Positions 7,295 through 12,784 of a stretch of DNA of 16,122 nucleotides are shown one piece after another. The stretch lies in the NCBI GenBank assembly GCA_963926925.1, contig CAWUZD010000002.1, positions 1-16,122 of the forward strand, written 5' to 3'. Each line of letters begins with the position of its first letter. Within the stretch, counting starts at the first letter, position 1. The stretch is from Paralactobacillus_A sp963926925 (GTDB lineage Bacteria; Bacillota; Bacilli; Lactobacillales; Lactobacillaceae). The position numbers and the translations under genes are program-made. The notes beneath the pieces were generated by a model that had not been told where the DNA came from, searched no databases, and worked only from the letters and a program-made list of their open reading frames with translations.

Positions 7295-7330
7295 AAAAAG
7301 CAGTAGTATTAATAAATACTACTGCTTTTT
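7295..7330. terminator. Bidirectional intrinsic terminator between convergent operons
   Basis: A 16-bp perfect stem (7295-7310 with 7315-7330) with an AATA loop. There is an A-run on the left arm and a T-run on the right, so it works on both strands. It ends the GT8 operon on the plus strand and the lipoprotein/membrane-protein operon on the minus strand. Confidence 0.88.
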
Positions 7331-7343
7331 GCTAGGAATTTTT

Positions 7344-7727
7344 TTAGTTTTTATCAATATTATTGTTTACGACATCTTTAGCAGGATGTTGTTGGAATAA
7401 GAACACACAAGCAATAATTAAAATTACAATTGCAGGAAAAGCTAAAAGGGCCGTAAAGCCAAAGCAAAGATTACCAATTAATCCTAAAATGCCACCAGTT
7501 ACTTTAATATGTAATTTGTGTGATAAGTAAATACTAATTGCATTTACAACAACCCCAATCCATGCCATGGCATAGAAGAAGGTTGCTGTTCCGCTACTAG
7601 CACCTTGGGTAGCACCAAAAACGTCAGTAAATGATGCACCAAAGATAACAAACCATGAAAATACAAATAAAACAATATTAATAATATCGAGAATAGCAGC
7701 AAAAACATTCCATTTAGATTTATTCAT
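7344..7727 (-). CDS. Four-helix integral membrane protein, unknown function
   Basis: A 127-aa membrane protein with four hydrophobic segments at about residues 9-29, 48-66, 72-88 and 90-111, and a short charged tail. The TM1-TM2 loop is Gly/Ser/Thr-rich (GASFTDVFGATQGASSGTATFF). I recognise no specific family; it resembles small 'DUF4064-like' or other lactobacillal four-TM hypotheticals, which is only an impression. ATG 7727 has a GGTGA site 5-9 bases upstream on the minus strand. It starts 32 bases after the lipoprotein stop with no terminator between, so the two are probably co-transcribed and may act together at the membrane. It ends at the shared terminator 7295-7330. Confidence 0.65.
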   Translation of the reverse strand: MNKSKWNVFAAILDIINIVLFVFSWFVIFGASFTDVFGATQGASSGTATFFYAMAWIGVVVNAISIYLSHKLHIKVTGGILGLIGNLCFGFTALLAFPAIVILIIACVFLFQQHPAKDVVNNNIDKN

Positions 7728-7759
7728 TATGATTCACCATTAAAAATAATTATGTATTA

Positions 7760-8327
7760 TTAGTTTAATTGGAACTTGATCTTTAAATTATCATCTAAAG
7801 AATCAGGTTGATATGTTAATAATAATTTATTATTTTGTAATTGTATAGGCACTTGGCCAACAAGATCTTTAGTAATTGAAGCACCTTTGTCTAAGGAGCC
7901 AGTATTCATTTCATCAACACCATTTAATGAAACTGTTTCAGGATCTTTGCTGTCACCATTGCAATCAAAAGCAAAATCTAATTCATTATAATCAAGTGAT
8001 TTATCACTGTTATTAGTCATTGTAACATTGACAATTGCATATTGTTTGCCGTCATCAGGAGTTTCAATATCGTCACCTTGACTATATCTAATGCTATTAA
8101 CTTTTAATTCAATGCCTTTGTAGTTAGCAGTTTGACCAACTTGATATACAGTTTTAGTTGGATCATTTTCACTAGAACTACTTGTCTTAGATACTTGGCT
8201 ACTTTGTTCACTAGTACTTGCAGTTGAACTGGATGATGAAGAACTATCATCATCGCCACAAGCAGCTAAGCCAATTGTTAATAGTGCACTAGCTGATAAA
8301 ATAGCTAAACCCTTCCATTTTTTTCAT
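7760..8327 (-). pseudogene. Lipoprotein with DUF4352/DUF5067-like domain, start broken by an A7 run
   Basis: The ATG at 8327-8325 has an excellent AGAGGTG ribosome site, but the frame ends after 12 codons at a TAG. One base out of frame, the reading after the A-run gives a textbook lipoprotein signal: KGLAILSASALLTIGLAAC with lipobox LAAC, then a Ser/Thr-rich linker (about 30 residues) and a beta-sandwich domain (YQVGQTANYKGIELKVNSI, YAIVNVTMTNNS, then a run of strands) running to the stop at 7760. With six A instead of seven (complement of 8318-8324) the start becomes MKKWKGLAI and the protein is 188 aa. No alternative start exists upstream in the correct frame, because a TGA precedes it. 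The first internal ATG (8020) would lack signal and half the domain. Extracellular, membrane-anchored; ligand unknown. Possibly phase-variable, decayed, or a sequencing slip. Confidence 0.78.
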
Positions 8328-8365
8328 AAAAAACACCTCTTAAAATCATTAATGAATGCAAAATA

Positions 8366-8398
8366 AATAATCTTCTATATCACTATTAGAAGATTATT
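8366..8398 (-). terminator. AT-rich hairpin, probable terminator of the second TauE/SafE gene
   Basis: A 12-bp perfect stem (8366-8377 with 8387-8398) with a 9-base loop. On the minus strand it is followed by TTATTTATTTT, a weak U-rich tract. It lies 66 bases after the exporter stop and 39 bases before the lipoprotein start. Confidence 0.55.
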
Positions 8399-8416
8399 AT
8401 CTTAACATCATTATTG

Positions 8417-8460
8417 ATTTTATTAAATTTTTCTTAAAAAGTATACAATTTTATTAAATT
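8417..8460. repeat. Two 13-bp direct repeats upstream of the lipoprotein gene
   Basis: ATTTTATTAAATT occurs exactly at 8417-8429 and again at 8448-8460. The 31-base period is about three helix turns, so both copies face the same side of the DNA. The pair lies in the only space available for the lipoprotein operon promoter and could be a regulator site, but the sequence is very AT-rich and chance is possible. Confidence 0.4.
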
Positions 8461-8464
8461 ATTT

Positions 8465-9199
8465 TTAAGAAAATATAAAGAACTTAATCAAATTATAAGT
8501 TCCAGCGCCAAGCATAACGATGTAGGCGATGCGTCGTACCGCTTGCATAGAGATTTTATGTAAGAGGCGAATACTAATTACGGTACCAAGTAAGCAACCA
8601 ATTACGGAAATACCAACTAATGGTACTAATTTCAGGGTAAGATTATGGCAGGCAATGTTATTAATTAAGACATTTAAGCCGACAATCCAAAAGTAAGTTT
8701 GAATGGTTGCTTCATAATCTAAGGGTTGGTCAATGTTAGCATCATAATAAGCGACCATTGGTGGACCACCCATTGCAAACACGCCGTCCATGAAACCACC
8801 AATCGCACCAGTTATTAAACCAGCAACGCGGGTGCCATGTAATTTAATCCGTGGTGCAATCACAATTAAGTAAATACCTAATGTCCATAAGAATATTCCT
8901 AAAATTAACGTGGTTAAGCGTTCAGGAATCGCAATCATGATGTGCAGCCCAATTCCACTCATAATGATTGAAGTAATTGCTGGGTATAATACTAAGTGCC
9001 ACTTAATGTGACGATGAAGTTTGATAATGGTGTATGTTTGCATAAAAAATGATGTTGTAATTGATAAGACGGCCGCATGCTTATAAGGCAAGAAGAAAGT
9101 CATGATAGCCATAAAAATAATGCCAAAGCCAAAACCACTTGTGCTTTGAATAACTGCTGAAGTAAATGCAGTTAGTATTAGACTGAATAACATTAACAT
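8465..9199 (-). CDS. TauE/SafE family membrane transporter, second paralogue
   Basis: An integral membrane protein with about eight helices and the family loops QSTSGFGFGI near the N-terminus and GGPPMVAYYD in the middle. An upstream ATG at 9232 would give 255 aa, but it overlaps a minus-strand TATAAT (9236-9231) that looks like the gene's own -10. Starting at ATG 9199 uses a GGTGG site 7-8 bases upstream (GGTGGTATCC). It also gives 244 aa, exactly the length of the paralogue at 5167-5901 with matching N-termini. The expected role is export of sulfite, a sulfonate or another small anion; the substrate is not predictable. The two copies differ most in the helices between the signature loops, so they may differ in substrate. 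Transcribed alone, divergently from the purine permease. Confidence 0.87.
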   Translation of the reverse strand: MLMLFSLILTAFTSAVIQSTSGFGFGIIFMAIMTFFLPYKHAAVLSITTSFFMQTYTIIKLHRHIKWHLVLYPAITSIIMSGIGLHIMIAIPERLTTLILGIFLWTLGIYLIVIAPRIKLHGTRVAGLITGAIGGFMDGVFAMGGPPMVAYYDANIDQPLDYEATIQTYFWIVGLNVLINNIACHNLTLKLVPLVGISVIGCLLGTVISIRLLHKISMQAVRRIAYIVMLGAGTYNLIKFFIFS

Positions 9200-9230
9200 T
9201 TGGATACCACCATCTAAAAAAGTTAATTTC

Positions 9231-9236
9231 ATTATA
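9231..9236 (-). promoter_or_regulatory. Probable -10 box of the second TauE/SafE gene
   Basis: On the minus strand the hexamer is a perfect TATAAT, 32 bases before the ATG at 9199. It overlaps the more upstream ATG at 9232, which argues against that codon being the start. No convincing -35 is visible. Confidence 0.5.
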
Positions 9237-9303
9237 AGTTATTTTCAGCCAAAATAATTTATTTTTTGTGTAGATTTACCATAACAATTTTTGTAAAATA
9301 GCC

Positions 9304-9324
9304 TTTGTCAGTTGCACTGATAAA
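9304..9324. promoter_or_regulatory. Imperfect inverted repeat before the purine permease
   Basis: TTTGTCAG-TTGCA-CTGATAAA has 8-bp arms with one mismatch. It lies 7 bases before the GCGAGGT ribosome site (9331-9337), in the probable 5' leader. It could be an operator or a small leader hairpin. No PurR box pair or purine riboswitch fold is recognisable here. Confidence 0.3.
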
Positions 9325-9345
9325 AAATTAAGCGAGGTTTATTTT

Positions 9346-10653
9346 ATGGATCAAATCAAACGTTACTTTCAATTTGATCAATTTCACACGACATGGCGGC
9401 GTGAAATTATTGCGGGCTTAACGACATTTGCGTCAATGGCTTATATTTTGTTTGTTAACCCGAATATTTTAGGAATAACGGGGATAAGTCGCGGGGCGGC
9501 CTTCACCGCAACGGCTTTATCAGCAGCTTTTGGTTCAATTTTAATGGGATTATTAGCACGTTATCCAATTGCATTAGCTCCTACGATGGGAATTAATGCA
9601 TTTTTTGCTTACACGGTTGTTTTGGGGATGCATGTGCCTTGGCAAACCGCATTAGCTGCAACTTTTATTGCGTCACTAATTTTAATTGTGATTACTTCAT
9701 TTAAAATTCGTGATTACATCATCAATGCGATTCCGCGTGATTTGAAATTAGCGATTTCGGCTGGAGTCGGATTGTTTATTACTTTTATTGGTTTACAAGA
9801 AGGCGGCATTGTTGTTGCTGACAAATCAACATTAGTTAAGTTAGGCAGTTTAACAAGTAATGGTACCTGGCTTACAATTATTGGCTTAATTATTATGATT
9901 ATTTTATTTACACGCCAAGTGCCAGCTGCCATCTTTATTGGGATGATTTGTACTACATTAATTGGGATTGTTACGGGGTTAATTAAGATGCCTCACCAAG
10001 TAATTAGTGCAGCCCCAAGTTTACACGGTTCTTTCTTAGTAGCTTTAACCCATCTTGGTAAAATTAATAGTGTCCAAATGTGGATTGCAGTTATTACCTT
10101 TTTATTAGTAACGTTCTTTGATACTGCTGGTACGTTAGTAGGAATTACTGAACAAGCTGGTATTGTTAAAGATAATAAAATTCCTCGCATTGGTAAGGCC
10201 TTAGTAACTGAATCAACTTCAATGATGTTTGGTTCATTGTTAGGAACTTCACCAGTCGGTGCGTTTGTTGAATCATCAGCTGGCGTAGCAGTTGGTGGTC
10301 GGACAGGGATAACTGCTATTGTGGTTGGTATTTTGTTCTTAATTAGTTTGTTATTCTCACCAATTTTGGCAATTGTTACTGACCAAGTAACCGCACCAGC
10401 TTTGATTTTAGTTGGGATTTTAATGGCTAAGTCATTTGGTAAAATTGATTGGCAACACTTTGAAATTGCCGTGCCAGCTTTCTTTATCATTGTGGGGATG
10501 CCATTAACTTATAGTATTTCTGATGGGATTGCGATGGGCTTTATTATGTATCCAATTACGATGATTATGGCTAAACGTTATAAAGAAATTAACCCATTAA
10601 TGTATGTTTTGGCGGTTGTTTTCTTAATCTTCATGATTATTTTGATGAAATAA
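9346..10653 (+). CDS. AzgA-type purine (adenine/guanine/hypoxanthine) permease, NCS2 superfamily
   Basis: A 435-aa polytopic membrane protein with 12-14 predicted helices that takes up purine bases with protons for salvage. AzgA-branch signatures are clear: the N-terminal EIIAGLTTFASMAYILFVNP (20-39), APTMGINAFFAYTVV (78-92), FFDTAGTLVG in TM8 (257-266, with the acidic Asp expected at the substrate site), and the re-entrant TM10 block GTSPVGAFVESSAGV followed by GGRTG (300-321). Length fits the family (PbuG/PbuO, about 430-440 aa). ATG 9346 has a strong GCGAGGT site. The gene stands alone, divergent from TauE/SafE and closed by its own terminator. Hypoxanthine/guanine and adenine specificities cannot be separated by eye, so no symbol is given. 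Confidence 0.92.
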   Translation: MDQIKRYFQFDQFHTTWRREIIAGLTTFASMAYILFVNPNILGITGISRGAAFTATALSAAFGSILMGLLARYPIALAPTMGINAFFAYTVVLGMHVPWQTALAATFIASLILIVITSFKIRDYIINAIPRDLKLAISAGVGLFITFIGLQEGGIVVADKSTLVKLGSLTSNGTWLTIIGLIIMIILFTRQVPAAIFIGMICTTLIGIVTGLIKMPHQVISAAPSLHGSFLVALTHLGKINSVQMWIAVITFLLVTFFDTAGTLVGITEQAGIVKDNKIPRIGKALVTESTSMMFGSLLGTSPVGAFVESSAGVAVGGRTGITAIVVGILFLISLLFSPILAIVTDQVTAPALILVGILMAKSFGKIDWQHFEIAVPAFFIIVGMPLTYSISDGIAMGFIMYPITMIMAKRYKEINPLMYVLAVVFLIFMIILMK

Positions 10654-10680
10654 TAAAATTAATAATTAAATATTTGAAAG

Positions 10681-10710
10681 GGTCTAAAAGTATGCTTTTA
10701 GGCCTTTTTT
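10681..10710 (+). terminator. Terminator of the purine permease gene
   Basis: A 10-bp stem (10681-10690 with 10695-10704, one G-T pair) with a TATG loop and a T6 run directly after. It lies 27 bases after the permease stop. Confidence 0.88.
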
Positions 10711-10756
10711 AGATACTATTATTTTTAGGGAGATTAAATAGAAAAGATGATAATTA

Positions 10757-11317
10757 ATGACTGCCGATTTTGAGAAAACGGTGCAACAGTTTGCACAACA
10801 GTATGTTGATCCACTAGTTGATACTTTGAATGATATTGGCGTTTGTGCGCATCAAGATGAATTAAATTGGTCAACGATTCGGATTAAGTTCGTTAATTTA
10901 CAAAGTCTAGCGCAACAGTGGAGTCATAGTGAAATTTTATACCAGTTGTTGGGAAAAATTTATGCGCTCGCCACGGATGAAGCAGAAAATGATCATGTTT
11001 TAGATTTATCACAACGAATTAATCAGTGGACGTTAATTTTTACTGAAAATACGCAACAATGTTTAAAAACATTTGATCATGCTTTCAAAGCAGCGCGGCA
11101 AGCCAGTGTACAAGATGTTAGTCAAGATGCCTTTGCTCATGTTTTACAACATCAAGTCTTATTAACAGGAATTGTTGAAGGGTTAATTGATATTTTGGCA
11201 CATAATGTTACTAACTTATTAAGTGCAGTAATTGATGCTTATGTGGCAGTGGGCATTGATATTGAACAAATTAAGCAAGCGATTAAATCTGATCATGTTA
11301 ACTTTGATTTTAAGTAA
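10757..11317 (+). CDS. All-helical soluble protein of unknown function
   Basis: I do not recognise this 186-aa protein. It is rich in Gln, Asp, His and Ala, predicted almost wholly helical, and has two cysteines (30 and 102), with no signal peptide, clear membrane segment or DNA-binding helix-turn-helix. The last third (LLTGIVEGLIDILAHNVTNLLSAVIDAYVAVGIDIEQI) is the most hydrophobic and looks amphipathic rather than membrane-spanning. ATG 10757 is the first usable start; upstream in frame there is a TAA at 10751. The ribosome site is poor (GAAAAGATGA at 10741-10750), so expression may be low. It lies between the permease terminator and the MFS gene, with 78 bases before the latter and no terminator, so partial read-through to the MFS/helicase genes is possible. 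Composition is like its neighbours. Confidence 0.65.
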   Translation: MTADFEKTVQQFAQQYVDPLVDTLNDIGVCAHQDELNWSTIRIKFVNLQSLAQQWSHSEILYQLLGKIYALATDEAENDHVLDLSQRINQWTLIFTENTQQCLKTFDHAFKAARQASVQDVSQDAFAHVLQHQVLLTGIVEGLIDILAHNVTNLLSAVIDAYVAVGIDIEQIKQAIKSDHVNFDFK

Positions 11318-11340
11318 AAGAGTTATTAACAGCTGATTAA

Positions 11341-11372
11341 TTGGAAAAAGACTATGATTATTACTGTAATAA
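11341..11372 (+). promoter_or_regulatory. Promoter and palindromic operator candidate of the MFS/helicase operon
   Basis: TTGGAA (11341-11346) and TGTAAT (11365-11370, 5 of 6 to TATAAT) are 18 bases apart. The -10 is covered by a perfect palindrome TTATTAC-T-GTAATAA (11358-11372), as for a repressor that blocks RNA polymerase. The MFS start follows 24 bases later. Drug-efflux MFS genes are often controlled by TetR/MarR/PadR-type repressors, but no such gene is in the window. Confidence 0.45.
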
Positions 11373-11395
11373 GTTAAGAGAGAAGTCGTTATTTT

Positions 11396-12784
11396 ATGGT
11401 AGTTTCGTTAAAAAATAAGTTATCAGTAGTTATGGGTGGTATCTTGGGCTTTATTGGTATCTTAATTGGTACATCCCTAGTTATCACTTATCCAACGCTG
11501 ATTAAAGAATTTAATGTATCTTTGAATGATGTGCAGTGGTTATCTTCGGGTTATTACTTGGTAGCGACGTTGGTAATGAGTACCACCGCGTATTTAATGA
11601 AATCATTGCCGTTAAAGCGCATTTTTCAAATTGCTAGTACTATTTTTATTATTGGTTCACTAATTGCGGCGACTGCGCAACAATTTTGGTTATTATTAGT
11701 CGGTTGTATGCTTGATGCTTTGGCAACTGGCTTGGCAACACCGTTAATGTACCAAATTGTGTTCCATAGTATTCCAGTCGTTGAATTTGGCTTTTATACC
11801 GGGATTGTGACAATGATTAAGTCATTTGGACCAGCATTTGGTCCTACATACGGTGGGGTATTAACGCACTTGTGGACCTGGCGGTTAATTTTTATTGGTG
11901 TTATTCCATTAGTAATTCTGGCGTTATTAATTGGTAATTATGCTATTACATTAAATAAACCAATTCCACAAAAACGACAATTTGATGTTAGTGGCTTAGT
12001 AATTCTAGCCGTAACCTTGTTTTCATTTACATGGGCCCTTAATCAAGCTGGCAAGTATCATTTCTTAAGCATTAATTGTGGCGCATTCTTAATAATTGGT
12101 GCTGTTTTACTCGCATTTTTTATTAATCATATTGTGCATACACAACGTGAATACTTAAATTTTGGCGTTTTGAAAAATCAGATTGTCCGCATCCGGGCCG
12201 TTAGTTTCTTTAACTTGCAATTTGTTAATTTAAGTTTGGCTTTCTTATTACCATTGTTTGCTGAAGAAACATTACATCTTAATGCGATGGATGCTGGCTT
12301 ATTGTTGTTACCAGGGGCGTTAATTGGGGCGATTGTTTCGCCATTAGCGGGTAAATTATATGATCATAAGGGTGCTTTTTACACCTTAATGATTGCTAAT
12401 ACCTTATTACTAATCGGTGTTGGCATTTACTGGTTATTAACCCAACATTTAACAGCCTTAATCCTCGGTGCGGTTTACTTAATCTTCCGGTTAGGTTACA
12501 CATTTAGCTTTGGTAATACTTTAACTGATGCGGGTAATCATGTTACTAAAGCCAATCGTTCTGATATCAGTTCATTATTTAATACTATCCAACAGTATGC
12601 CGGTTCATTAGGTACGAGTTTGATGGCGGCAATTATTTCATTACATGAAATGCAAACGGTTCATGAAGCTCATGCCGTTATGCAGGGCAGTCATTTAGGT
12701 TTATTATTATTAGTAGTGATTGTGATAATTAATATTATTATTACCATTGTGGCTCATCAAATTAAGACACCAAAGGAATTGTAA
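11396..12784 (+). CDS. MFS transporter, DHA2 (EmrB/QacA) drug:H+ antiporter family
   Basis: A 462-aa membrane protein with about 14 hydrophobic segments and a short tail. Family marks are VQWLSSGYYL in the TM1-TM2 region (46-55), antiporter motif C GPAFGPTYGGVL (145-156), the adjoining WTWRLIFIGVIPL (160-172), and the FDVSGLVILAVTLFSFTWAL block that starts the central helices. These proteins expel drugs, dyes or lipophilic cations with proton influx; the substrate is not predictable. Length is typical. ATG 11396 has only a weak purine-rich site (AGAGAGAAG, about 11376-11384). The stop and the next start overlap (TAATG at 12782-12786), so it is co-translated with the helicase-nuclease. A palindrome over its probable promoter suggests repressor control. 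Confidence 0.88.
   Translation: MVVSLKNKLSVVMGGILGFIGILIGTSLVITYPTLIKEFNVSLNDVQWLSSGYYLVATLVMSTTAYLMKSLPLKRIFQIASTIFIIGSLIAATAQQFWLLLVGCMLDALATGLATPLMYQIVFHSIPVVEFGFYTGIVTMIKSFGPAFGPTYGGVLTHLWTWRLIFIGVIPLVILALLIGNYAITLNKPIPQKRQFDVSGLVILAVTLFSFTWALNQAGKYHFLSINCGAFLIIGAVLLAFFINHIVHTQREYLNFGVLKNQIVRIRAVSFFNLQFVNLSLAFLLPLFAEETLHLNAMDAGLLLLPGALIGAIVSPLAGKLYDHKGAFYTLMIANTLLLIGVGIYWLLTQHLTALILGAVYLIFRLGYTFSFGNTLTDAGNHVTKANRSDISSLFNTIQQYAGSLGTSLMAAIISLHEMQTVHEAHAVMQGSHLGLLLLVVIVIINIIITIVAHQIKTPKEL

Noticed and set aside
9233..9345. Purine riboswitch before the AzgA-type permease
   Set aside because: The leader is only about 110 bases, with no three-way junction or conserved loop pattern and no terminator or anti-terminator; only a short imperfect repeat is present.
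9714..10490. Two minus-strand frames (72 and 165 codons) opposite the purine permease
   Set aside because: The permease frame is unambiguous; the antisense frames arise from its codon pattern.
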